Below, piece by piece: positions 9,165 to 15,949 of a stretch of DNA of 64,000 nt; the first letter of the stretch is position 1; each line of letters starts with the position of its first letter. A program made the position numbers and the translations under genes. Below the pieces are notes generated by a model, which worked only from the letters and a program-made list of their open reading frames with translations, did not search any database and was not told the origin of the DNA. The stretch comes from Bifidobacterium breve (GTDB lineage: Bacteria; Actinomycetota; Acidimicrobiia; Acidimicrobiales; Ilumatobacteraceae): positions 62,001 to 126,000 of the forward strand of contig CAMCZG010000001.1 of NCBI GenBank assembly GCA_945886445.1. The letters run 5' to 3'.

Positions 9165-9695
9165 ATGTTGGAACACTTATGGAATGGATGGCGATCCGCT
9201 TACGTTCAGCAGTGGAGTGAGAGCGCTGGCAGCCCACCTGTGCCAACAACGGGTTCTGTATTTACTCAGATTTTGAACAGTGGTCTGAGCGATGATGAGT
9301 CACACATTGTTCACCGAGGAAATTCATGTTTTGCCATCATGAATGCATTCCCATATGCATCTGGACATTTGTTAATTTTGCCGTACCGCGAAGTTGCTGA
9401 CCTTGAAGATCTTTCTGGAGAAGAAGCACAAGAGCTCTGGGCAACAGTGACAACTGCAGTACAGGTACTGAAGTCGGTGTACCAACCGCAAGGACTCAAT
9501 GTTGGAATTAATCTTGGACCGCCTGCCGGAGGAAGTGTTTCTCAACATCTTCACGTCCATGTCGTTCCACGATGGATTGGCGATGCAAATTTCATGACAG
9601 CTGTGGCAAATACGCGTACATTGCCTGAAGCAATAGGAGATTCTGCACAGCGCATCCGTGCTGCTTGGCAAAAGTTCGGTAACGTGGGCACGTGA
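9165..9695 (+). CDS. HIT-family nucleotide hydrolase or phosphorylase
   Basis: Histidine-triad protein, 176 aa, expected to cleave dinucleoside polyphosphates or nucleotide adducts. The catalytic signature is QHLHVHVVPRW (H-L-H-V-H-V-V) near residue 128. Upstream it has NAFPYASGHLLILPYREVADLEDL, in which the NxxP(Y/F) and GH(L/V)L elements are those of the HIT fold. The position directly after thrS and before pgsA matches the mycobacterial gene Rv2613c, described as an Ap4A phosphorylase; that specific activity is inference from position and overall likeness. ATG 9165 lies 3 bp after the thrS stop, and the end overlaps the next gene by GTGA. Confidence 0.88.
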   Translation: MLEHLWNGWRSAYVQQWSESAGSPPVPTTGSVFTQILNSGLSDDESHIVHRGNSCFAIMNAFPYASGHLLILPYREVADLEDLSGEEAQELWATVTTAVQVLKSVYQPQGLNVGINLGPPAGGSVSQHLHVHVVPRWIGDANFMTAVANTRTLPEAIGDSAQRIRAAWQKFGNVGT

Positions 9696-10183
9696 GCCAC
9701 GACGAAATACGCGACCAACTTCCCGATGACCTCAATGTTGCAGCGTTCTCGGGACCTTATGAGTTTCCCGACAATAGCCGTCGTCGCACCCCTGGTTATC
9801 TCTATGTTGGTGTTGCCTTAGCGTGCCTTGCTTTTCGCGCCTTTGGACCATCTGACAGTGCACTTGTAGGTAAGGGTTGGATAGGCGCGGCAATTCTGCT
9901 CGGGGCGTTCGGACTCTTCAGTATTTCGTCGGGTTGGCGCATGACTGTTGATGAAAAGCACGCACTTGTATTAGCAACACGTGCCATTGGCTTCCCGGTT
10001 GGCCATGCATCAGCGCAGCAAGTGTGGCGCGGGTTTCGTAGCCGACCCACGTGGCGCGTGTTTTGTTACAGCGCAGAAGACCCTCCAATGCGACGTGGGC
10101 TAGTGCTCGTCGATGCAATCAATGGCTCTGTGGTGGAGAAACTGACAGAGGCGAATCCCGATTTTCCGGAAAGCATAAAGTAG
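9692..10183 (+). CDS. Small two-helix membrane protein
   Basis: A 163-residue protein with no family that I can name. Two membrane segments are visible, LYVGVALACLAFRAFG near 37-52 and GWIGAAILLGAFGLFSI near 63-79, followed by a soluble C-terminal domain of about 85 residues (MTVDEKHALVLATRAIGFPVGHA onward, ending in VDAINGSVVEKL). Start GTG 9692 overlaps the HIT stop codon (GTGA). It sits between the HIT gene and pgsA, where mycobacteria have no gene, so it may be a lineage-specific addition to the phospholipid cluster. A link to membrane lipid synthesis is only contextual. Confidence 0.7.
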   Translation: MSHDEIRDQLPDDLNVAAFSGPYEFPDNSRRRTPGYLYVGVALACLAFRAFGPSDSALVGKGWIGAAILLGAFGLFSISSGWRMTVDEKHALVLATRAIGFPVGHASAQQVWRGFRSRPTWRVFCYSAEDPPMRRGLVLVDAINGSVVEKLTEANPDFPESIK

Positions 10184-10186
10184 TAT
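10181..10186 (+). promoter_or_regulatory. Candidate -10 box of pgsA, made from the upstream stop codon
   Basis: TAGTAT ends 6 nt before ATG 10193. Its first three bases are the TAG stop of the preceding membrane-protein gene, so termination codon and promoter element coincide. Confidence 0.5.
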
Positions 10187-10192
10187 TTCGTT

Positions 10193-10879
10193 ATGTTCGA
10201 CGGTCATTTTCGTGAGCAGGTAGAACGTGCAGTGAAGCCAATGGGCGAGTCTTTGCGCAAGGTGGGTGTTACTCCCGATCTGCTCACGGTTGCCGGATTG
10301 CTCCTCGCGGTTGCTGCAGGAATATCTGTAGGTGCGGGTGCGTTACGTCTTGGCTTATTGCTTGTGATCTTGGCTGCGTTGCCCGACCTCCTCGATGGGG
10401 CAGTGGCTAAGGCCGGAAACACCGCTAGTCAACGTGGAGCATTTTTCGACTCGGTCATCGATCGTGTCACCGATGCATTGCTGCTCGGTGGTGTTGCCTG
10501 GTACCTGGCATCAAATGACAGTGCGCACATGTCGGTGTTGCCTTTTGCAGTCATGGCAGTGTCGGCAACTATTAGTTACGAACGTGCGAAAGCAGAATCG
10601 TTAGGTTTGCAGGCCAAAGGCGGGCTCATGGAGCGCGCCGAACGAATTATCTTGTTGTGTCTTGGTTTGTTGTTCGACAATTTACTTGTGCCCATTTTGT
10701 GGATCATGTTGGTACTCACGACAATTACTGCTGTGCAACGCTTCGTCAAGGTGTGGAAGCAAGCGGCAGTAGCGCCGGCAACAGAGGTAAAGATTGAAGA
10801 GCGTTTAGCACGCCGTGAAACAAAGTATGCGGTACGCCAAGAACGTCGACATTCCAACCGCCGTTCCACTTCGCGCTAG
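10193..10879 (+). CDS. pgsA: CDP-alcohol phosphatidyltransferase, PgsA1 / phosphatidylinositol phosphate synthase type
   Basis: Integral membrane enzyme of the CDP-alcohol phosphotransferase family. By context, it most likely makes phosphatidylinositol phosphate from CDP-diacylglycerol and inositol phosphate. The metal-binding signature is present as Asp65, Asp68-Gly69, Gly82, Asp86 and Asp90 (PDLLDGAVAKAG then GAFFDSVIDRVTD). The usual Arg after Ala72 is Lys73. About six membrane helices are visible. The C-terminus is long, basic and arginine-rich. It is followed after 8 bp by a PatA-like acyltransferase, as in mycobacteria, which supports the PI branch over phosphatidylglycerol phosphate synthesis. 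Confidence 0.88.
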   Translation: MFDGHFREQVERAVKPMGESLRKVGVTPDLLTVAGLLLAVAAGISVGAGALRLGLLLVILAALPDLLDGAVAKAGNTASQRGAFFDSVIDRVTDALLLGGVAWYLASNDSAHMSVLPFAVMAVSATISYERAKAESLGLQAKGGLMERAERIILLCLGLLFDNLLVPILWIMLVLTTITAVQRFVKVWKQAAVAPATEVKIEERLARRETKYAVRQERRHSNRRSTSR

Positions 10880-10887
10880 AGGGCACC

Positions 10888-11814
10888 TTGGCCACAACGC
10901 GTGAATCTGTCACCGATGCATTCACCGTTGGTTCGTATCGTCTTGCATCTGTATTGGCGAAGGTTTCGCCTGGACCAATGGCATATGGCGTAGCCAAACT
11001 TGTGGGTCATTTGGCTGCGGTGTCGCTGCAGTCGCGTCGAGCCATTATTGAACGACACATACGCCGTGTGCGACCCGACTATTCCGAATCGCAAGTGCGC
11101 AAGGCAACTCAAGGCGCCTTCGATAGTTACTCACGTTATTACGTAGAGAGTTTTCGCCTTCCATCTCTGTCTGCCGATGTTGTCGACGCGACCTTCACCC
11201 TCGACGGCTTTGACGCCATTACCGATTCTTTAAAAGATGGAAACGGGGCCATTCTTGCGTTGCCGCACCTCGGGGGTTGGGAGTGGGCCGGTCGTTGGCT
11301 GTGTGATCAGGGAGTAAAGACAACAGTTGTTGTAGAAGCCTTGCAACCTCCAGAACTTTTTGAATGGTTTGTGAGCCTAAGAACCAAGTTGGGAATGAAT
11401 GTTGTTCCTCTTGGACCAAATGTTGCGGGCGAAGTTTTGAGGGCATTGCGCAACAATGAAGTGGTGTGCTTGTTGTGCGACAGAGATCTACAAGGTGGAG
11501 GAGTGCCAGTCAATTTCTTTGGTGAAAGTACAACTCTTCCCGCAGGGCCAGTTACTTTGTCATTGCGTACCAATGCTCCCGTTTTTCCCGTAGCTGTATA
11601 TTTCACAGAGGCCTATAACGGACATCATGCAGTCATTCACCCGGCAATGCATTTCGAACGATCGGGAAAGTTGCGAGAAGACGTGCGAGTAGGCACACAA
11701 GCTCTTGCAAAAGAATTAGAAACACTTATTTGGGCAGCGCCAGAACAGTGGCATCTCTTTCAGCCAAATTGGCCGAGTGACCCCGGCTTTGTGGCGAAAA
11801 GCAATAACGCTTAG
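10888..11814 (+). CDS. patA: LpxL/HtrB-family acyltransferase, PatA-like
   Basis: Membrane-associated acyltransferase of the lysophospholipid/lipid A acyltransferase family. In mycobacteria the gene at this position (after pgsA, before pimA) acylates phosphatidylinositol mannoside. The catalytic HxxxxE motif is LPHLGGWEWAGRW, with His127 and Glu132; CLLCDRDLQGGGVPVNFFG further on is the typical second block, followed by LPAGPVTLS. Length is 308 residues. The start is TTG 10888 with AGAGGG just upstream; no ATG or GTG gives a better N-terminus. It is separated from pimA here by the arsenic genes and an LLM enzyme. Its end is 2 bp from the convergent arsR. Confidence 0.85.
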   Translation: MATTRESVTDAFTVGSYRLASVLAKVSPGPMAYGVAKLVGHLAAVSLQSRRAIIERHIRRVRPDYSESQVRKATQGAFDSYSRYYVESFRLPSLSADVVDATFTLDGFDAITDSLKDGNGAILALPHLGGWEWAGRWLCDQGVKTTVVVEALQPPELFEWFVSLRTKLGMNVVPLGPNVAGEVLRALRNNEVVCLLCDRDLQGGGVPVNFFGESTTLPAGPVTLSLRTNAPVFPVAVYFTEAYNGHHAVIHPAMHFERSGKLREDVRVGTQALAKELETLIWAAPEQWHLFQPNWPSDPGFVAKSNNA

Positions 11815-11816
11815 CG

Positions 11817-12170
11817 CTACGACAAAAATTCTCGTACTTCAGATAACGCTTGGGCGTTAACGGAATACCACACCCAGGTTCCGCGCTTTGTTCCAGTAAT
11901 CAGTGCAGCCTCTCGCAATATTTTGAGGTGATGGCTGATGGTGGGTTGAGACCTTTGCAATTCATCAACAAAAGAACATGCGCATACTTCTTGGCTAGGG
12001 TCACGGGCAATGAGGGTAAAAAGCTTGAGTCGAATGGGGTCACCTAATGCTGAAAAGACCTTGGCGAGCGTCACGGCATCTTTGTTGGTGAACGTTGATG
12101 TGCTTTGTGGTGAACAACATGCAGCAATGGCTGCGCGACGGGAAGTATGTGTTATATTGATAACTGTCAA
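11817..12170 (-). CDS. arsR: ArsR-family arsenic-responsive repressor
   Basis: Winged-helix metalloid sensor of 117 aa that should repress the divergent arsI operon until arsenite binds. The DNA-recognition helix is in VDELQRSQPTISHHLKILREA (69-89). Thiols are Cys18-Cys19 near the N-terminus and Cys63 and Cys65 (EVCACSF), resembling the actinobacterial ArsR type that uses an N-terminal Cys pair plus one Cys from the partner subunit, not the CVC-type motif on the recognition helix. The only canonical start before the Cys pair is TTG 12170, which lies inside the operator, so the message would be leaderless or nearly so. The start is therefore less certain than the gene. Confidence 0.88.
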   Translation of the reverse strand: MTVINITHTSRRAAIAACCSPQSTSTFTNKDAVTLAKVFSALGDPIRLKLFTLIARDPSQEVCACSFVDELQRSQPTISHHLKILREAALITGTKRGTWVWYSVNAQALSEVREFLS

Positions 12171-12177
12171 TATAACA
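12150..12177. promoter_or_regulatory. ArsR operator: perfect 11-bp inverted repeat
   Basis: TGTTATATTGA at 12150-12160 is exactly reverse-complemented at 12167-12177, with a 6-bp centre. It lies between the divergent arsR and arsI genes and covers promoter-like elements: TTGACA on the minus strand (12170-12165) and TTGATA on the plus strand (12157-12162), with TAATCA 17 bp further at 12180. This is the length and AT-richness expected of an ArsR/SmtB operator. Confidence 0.75.
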
Positions 12178-12211
12178 AATAATCACTGCTTTCACTAGCT
12201 CAGGAGCCTGT

Positions 12212-12685
12212 ATGTCACGAGTCCAACTCGCGCTCAACGTCGATGATCTCGATGCCTCAATTGCCTTCTATTCCGCAATGTTTCAAGTAGAGCCGCACAA
12301 GGTGCGTTCTGACTATGCAAACTTCATTGTTGACAACCCACCACTCAAACTCGTTCTCATTGCAGGCAAGGGCGAGCCCGGAACAATGAACCATGTTGGT
12401 GTTGAAGTAGAAACAACTGCTGAAGTGGTGCAGGCCGCTGAATTAGCTGAGACCGCAGGAATTGCCACCACATTGCAAGAAAAAGAGACCTGCTGCTACG
12501 CACTGCAAGACAAGGTCTGGATTCATGGACCCAACTTGTCGTGGGAGATCTACACGGTGCTCGACGAAAATGCGGGCGCAGGCTCAATGGCAATGCCACG
12601 CCAAGCGCTACAACCAATCGATTTCATTGGCGTATCTGGCGATGCTTGCGCGCCTGGAGATGCTTGCTGCCCAACGGAGGCGTGA
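12212..12685 (+). CDS. arsI: ArsI/CadI-family metalloenzyme (vicinal oxygen chelate fold)
   Basis: Member of the ArsI/CadI family. ArsI enzymes are Fe(II)-dependent dioxygenases that break the carbon-arsenic bond of trivalent methylated or aromatic arsenicals; CadI is a metal-induced relative. The 157-residue protein keeps the expected metal ligands (Gln5, His61, Glu112) and the substrate-thiol pair Cys94-Cys95 in KETCCYALQDKVWI. An extra cysteine-rich tail, GDACAPGDACCPTEA, ends the protein. ATG 12212 is preceded by AGGAG at 12202-12206. It is the first gene of the operon, one base away from the channel gene. The substrate (organoarsenical or other) is inferred from residues and the neighbouring arsR and arsC. 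Confidence 0.85.
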   Translation: MSRVQLALNVDDLDASIAFYSAMFQVEPHKVRSDYANFIVDNPPLKLVLIAGKGEPGTMNHVGVEVETTAEVVQAAELAETAGIATTLQEKETCCYALQDKVWIHGPNLSWEIYTVLDENAGAGSMAMPRQALQPIDFIGVSGDACAPGDACCPTEA

Positions 12686-12686
12686 A

Positions 12687-13361
12687 ATGAAAACGTTGCA
12701 CCGTCGCTTGCTGGCCGAGTTTTTGGGAACGTGTGGAATTGTTCTTGTTGTTGTTGGATCCGGAATTATGGCGGAACGACTATCGCAAGACGTCGGCGTT
12801 CAATTACTAGCCAATACCATTGCAACAACGGGTGGCTTGCTTTTGTTCATTTATCTTTTCAGTTCAATTTCTGGTGCGCAGTTCAACCCAGTAGTAACGG
12901 CTACTGAATATTTCGACAAGCGAATCAACGCTGGCGATGCCATCCAATATGTTGTTGCGCAAGTAGCAGGAGCTTGTGCTGGAGCAATGATTGCCAACAT
13001 TATGTTTTCACTCGATGTGGTGAACCTTTCCACCAAGGTGCGTTCGGGCGTTCCGCAGTATGTAGGTGAGGTAGTAGCTACTGCAGTGTTAATTCTGCTC
13101 ATTCAAGGTTGCATTCGCACAAACAGAACCACGGCAATTCCGTACTTAGTTCCTGCATGGATCACCGCTGCGTATTGGTGCACGTCTTCAACCAGTTTTG
13201 CTAATCCGGCAGTGAGCGTGGGGCGTTCTTTGTCGAACACTTTTGCTGGTATTCGCCCGAGTTCCGTACCGATGTTTGTTGTTGCACAGTGCATTGGTGC
13301 AGTTGTTGGTGTGCTTTTGGCCCGCGGTGTTTTTATAGACGAAAGCAAGTCATCACAATGA
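12687..13361 (+). CDS. MIP-family channel (aquaglyceroporin-like, AqpS-type context)
   Basis: Six-helix channel protein of 224 aa. Two pore half-helices carry the family motif: SGAQFNPVVTA with Asn67 (NPV, not NPA) and SFANPAVSVGR with Asn173-Pro-Ala and the selectivity-filter Arg180. In the ars operon of Sinorhizobium an aquaglyceroporin (AqpS) lets arsenite formed by ArsC diffuse out, and actinobacterial channel-ArsC fusions are also known; the same role fits here because no ArsB or Acr3 pump is present. That role is inference. ATG 12687 has GGAGG at 12676-12680, and its TGA overlaps the arsC start (ATGA). A longer in-frame upstream region overlaps arsI and is rejected. Confidence 0.88.
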   Translation: MKTLHRRLLAEFLGTCGIVLVVVGSGIMAERLSQDVGVQLLANTIATTGGLLLFIYLFSSISGAQFNPVVTATEYFDKRINAGDAIQYVVAQVAGACAGAMIANIMFSLDVVNLSTKVRSGVPQYVGEVVATAVLILLIQGCIRTNRTTAIPYLVPAWITAAYWCTSSTSFANPAVSVGRSLSNTFAGIRPSSVPMFVVAQCIGAVVGVLLARGVFIDESKSSQ

Positions 13362-13777
13362 GTAAATCATTTGGCATTCTTTTTTTGTGTGTGCACAATG
13401 CTGGTCGGTCTCAAATTGCTGCTGCTTTAACGCGCAGCTTGGCAAGTGCAAATGTTGTGGTTTTGTCAGGCGGTTCTGCGCCTGCGAGCAGCGTGAACCC
13501 AATGGCGCTGGCCGCAATGGAAGAGTTGAGCATTTCACTTGCCGACGAACAACCGAAAAAGTGGACCATGGAGATGTTGCACGAAGTAGATGTGGTCATC
13601 TCAATGGGCTGTGGCGATGACTGCCCGATTCTGCCAGGAAAAGAACGTCTCGATTGGGAAATTACAGACCCCGCCGGACAAGACCTCAATTTTGTGCGCG
13701 GTGTACGCGATGAAATTCGACTTCGTGTAGAAGATTTTCTTCGAGAACGCAGTTTGTTAGCTATACAAAGCAATTAA
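13358..13777 (+). CDS. arsC: Arsenate reductase, low-molecular-weight phosphatase fold
   Basis: Reduces arsenate to arsenite in the cytosol. The 139-residue protein has the P-loop CVHNAGRSQ with nucleophile Cys11, the general acid Asp104 in TDPAGQ, and a GCGDDCP segment with Cys85 and Cys89 that could form the relay disulfide used by thioredoxin-coupled actinobacterial ArsC. Mycothiol/mycoredoxin coupling is an alternative because mshC is present in the window; sequence alone does not decide. The start overlaps the channel stop (ATGA). The 3' end overlaps the convergent LLM gene by 21 bp. Confidence 0.9.
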   Translation: MSKSFGILFLCVHNAGRSQIAAALTRSLASANVVVLSGGSAPASSVNPMALAAMEELSISLADEQPKKWTMEMLHEVDVVISMGCGDDCPILPGKERLDWEITDPAGQDLNFVRGVRDEIRLRVEDFLRERSLLAIQSN

Positions 13778-14680
13778 TTCATTAATTGCTTTAGCTTGGC
13801 CGCCTGTAGTTGAAGACATCACAGCAATAGGGGTAACGCCGGTTGCGTACCACGCTGCAATTCCTTCACGTACACGGTCTGCAGACCCGCTGAGCGTGCA
13901 GTCATCAAGCCATTTGTTGCTCATGGCGCTCGGTATTTCATCTCGTTTTCCTGCAGCCAGGAGCACCTCAACAGCATCCATTTCTTCTTGGTAGCCAGCT
14001 TCGCGCCAATAGTTCCGGTAGTTCGGCAAAGTGACGTAACCAGTGAGGGTTTTTCGATTAATTGCACGAGCCGCATCAATGTCGTCATCAATCACTGTAG
14101 GAATCATGTTCGATAGAAAAAATGCTGATGGTAAGTGTGCTTCATTGCGTTTGAGTTGAGCGGGTGTGAAGCTCAAAGAGGCATTAGCCCAAATTGCTCC
14201 ATTGCCGATCTCGCCAGCAAGTTGGAGCATCTTGTCGCGCAGTGCAGCTAGGTAAATAGGTGGCAGCGCGCCTGAGAACTTTTCCTGAGCGCGCATGGCC
14301 TCTACGTAGTTGCGAATATCAGACAGCGGTTTTCCTGTTTCCACACCCAGACGTTGAACAACAGGGCCATGACTGACGCCAATGCCGAAACCAAATCGTC
14401 CGCCTGACACTTCATGAATGTGGGCGGCAGTGTTCGCGGCCTCAACAGGGTGGTTGTAGTAGATGGGTTGGATCGAGGTCCAGTACCGCAGTGTGGAGGT
14501 GGTGTGGGCAAGAGATACGCACAGACCCATGGTTGCACCCAGGCTGGGGCAAGCAAGTCCGGCAAAGCCAAATGAATCCAAGCGACTGGCTAACTCCAAA
14601 ATAGTGGAGCGTTTTGTTGGGCTCGCAACAAGCGAAACCGCAGGAAGGCCCGTTGACGGAAGAGAATCATGCAAAGTCAT
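13757..14680 (-). CDS. LLM-class F420-dependent oxidoreductase
   Basis: Luciferase-like TIM-barrel enzyme, 307 aa, of the group that in actinobacteria usually uses F420 instead of FMN. Visible features: GFAGLACPSLG near residue 37, the barrel segment EVSGGRFGFGIGVSHGPVV (residues ~90-108), which contains the typical SGGRFxxGxG loop, LPPIYLAALRDKMLQLAGEI, and a C-terminal LSGSADRVREGIAAW. Substrate unknown. Start ATG 14680 (MTLHDSLPSTGLP) is supported by a -10-like TACCGT 6 nt upstream; longer forms run into pimA. It is transcribed toward arsC and overlaps its end, and is divergent from pimA with 60 bp between them. Relation to arsenic is not evident. Confidence 0.85.
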   Translation of the reverse strand: MTLHDSLPSTGLPAVSLVASPTKRSTILELASRLDSFGFAGLACPSLGATMGLCVSLAHTTSTLRYWTSIQPIYYNHPVEAANTAAHIHEVSGGRFGFGIGVSHGPVVQRLGVETGKPLSDIRNYVEAMRAQEKFSGALPPIYLAALRDKMLQLAGEIGNGAIWANASLSFTPAQLKRNEAHLPSAFFLSNMIPTVIDDDIDAARAINRKTLTGYVTLPNYRNYWREAGYQEEMDAVEVLLAAGKRDEIPSAMSNKWLDDCTLSGSADRVREGIAAWYATGVTPIAVMSSTTGGQAKAINELIALYS

Positions 14681-14686
14681 GACGAG

Positions 14687-14692
14687 ACGGTA
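14687..14692 (-). promoter_or_regulatory. Candidate -10 box of the LLM gene (leaderless)
   Basis: TACCGT on the minus strand ends 6 nt before ATG 14680. It supports this start over longer upstream ones. Confidence 0.45.
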
Positions 14693-14728
14693 CCCGATAC
14701 TCGCTACCGTAGAGATGTGTCGGACCAA

Positions 14729-14734
14729 GATAAT
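14729..14734 (+). promoter_or_regulatory. Candidate -10 box of pimA (leaderless)
   Basis: GATAAT (one mismatch to TATAAT) ends 6 nt before ATG 14741, in the 60-bp gap shared with the divergent LLM gene. Confidence 0.4.
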
Positions 14735-14740
14735 GCCCCC

Positions 14741-15946
14741 ATGCTGCGCATTGGCATGATGTGCCCGTACAGCCTGTCGTTGCCCGGAGGCGTGCAAATG
14801 CAGGTTCTCGGTTTAGCCCGTGAATTGCGGGCGATGGGCCATGAGGTGCGTGTGCTTGGGCCGTGTGATGGTGCACCACCAGAACCATTTGTCACTCCGT
14901 TGGGCAAGAGCCTTCCCACTGCAGCGAACGGTTCAGTAGCCCCCATCGCTCCCGACCCATCTGCTGCGCTGCGTACCATTCGCGCCTTGAACGACGAAGC
15001 ATTCGATGTCATTCATCTTCACGAGCCCATTGCCCCAGGTGTCACCATGACGGCGTTGATGTTGCGTCTTGCACCCACGGTAGGAACATTCCACGCTGCA
15101 GGTGATTCGGCAAGTTATAAGTATGTCAACAAACCAAGTCGATGGCTTGCCTCGCGAATTGATATTCGTGTTGCAGTATCGAAAGACGCCGAACTTTTAG
15201 CAAGTCGGTATCTCGGTGGCAGTTATGAGATTTTGGGTAATGGCATTGAAATCAATCGGTATGTCAAAGAAGCGATGTCAACCGATAAGTACGCGAAATC
15301 AAAAACACCAACGATCTTTTTCTGTGGACGCCATGAGCCGAGAAAAGGTCTCGATGTTCTTTTGCAAGCCATGCAATTTCTTCCATCAGACGTTGAATTG
15401 TGGATTGCATCAGATGGCTCAGACACAGAACGTTTGAAGCGGGAATGGGCCCATGACCCACGTGCGAAGTGGTTGGGTCGCATTAATGATGATGAAAAAA
15501 TTCGTCGCATGCAGGAAGCAACCGTATTTTGTGCTCCTTCACTGCACGGTGAATCTTTCGGGGTGGTACTTCTTGAAGCAATGGCGGCAGGAACTCCTGT
15601 GGTGGCAAGCAATATTGCTGGTTATCAAAATGTTGCAACGCACGATGTAGATGCACTTCTCGTTGAACCAGGCGACGAGCGTGGTTTAGCAAGTGCGTTA
15701 GCCAAGGTGATGACCAATTCGCGTTTGTCGACACGACTCATTGAGGCCGGACAAATTCGAGTAGATGAGTCTTCTATGCGTCATCTCGCCGAGAAATATG
15801 TTGCTGTTTATCGCAGGGCCTTGGAAATGGAGCAAAATGGGCAAGGCGACGGCTATGCCCATCGTCAGTCGCCCGGCACATCGCAGGGTCGTTGGCGTCT
15901 GAGCCGTATGCTGGCATTCTTCAAACATCTACTCCTGCGGAAGTAA
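14741..15946 (+). CDS. pimA: Phosphatidylinositol alpha-mannosyltransferase (GT4)
   Basis: GT-B glycosyltransferase that puts the first mannose on phosphatidylinositol, on the cytosolic face of the membrane. The 401-residue protein starts MLRIGMMCPYSLSLPGGVQ, nearly the mycobacterial PimA opening, with the acceptor-site Gly-Gly-Val-Gln. Other landmarks: HLHEPIAPG near 88, the FCGRHEPRKGLDVLL donor-site Arg and Lys, and the EX7E region in GESFGVVLLEAMAAGTPVVASN. The start at ATG 14741 is chosen from the N-terminal match and the -10-like GATAAT 6 nt before it. The last ~35 residues are basic and not family-typical. With pgsA and patA it forms a split PI-mannoside cluster. Confidence 0.92.
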   Translation: MLRIGMMCPYSLSLPGGVQMQVLGLARELRAMGHEVRVLGPCDGAPPEPFVTPLGKSLPTAANGSVAPIAPDPSAALRTIRALNDEAFDVIHLHEPIAPGVTMTALMLRLAPTVGTFHAAGDSASYKYVNKPSRWLASRIDIRVAVSKDAELLASRYLGGSYEILGNGIEINRYVKEAMSTDKYAKSKTPTIFFCGRHEPRKGLDVLLQAMQFLPSDVELWIASDGSDTERLKREWAHDPRAKWLGRINDDEKIRRMQEATVFCAPSLHGESFGVVLLEAMAAGTPVVASNIAGYQNVATHDVDALLVEPGDERGLASALAKVMTNSRLSTRLIEAGQIRVDESSMRHLAEKYVAVYRRALEMEQNGQGDGYAHRQSPGTSQGRWRLSRMLAFFKHLLLRK

Positions 15947-15949
15947 AAT

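Noticed and set aside
12462-12686. N-terminal extension of the MIP channel
   Set aside because: It would overlap arsI entirely; GGAGG and ATG 12687 give a normal channel N-terminus.
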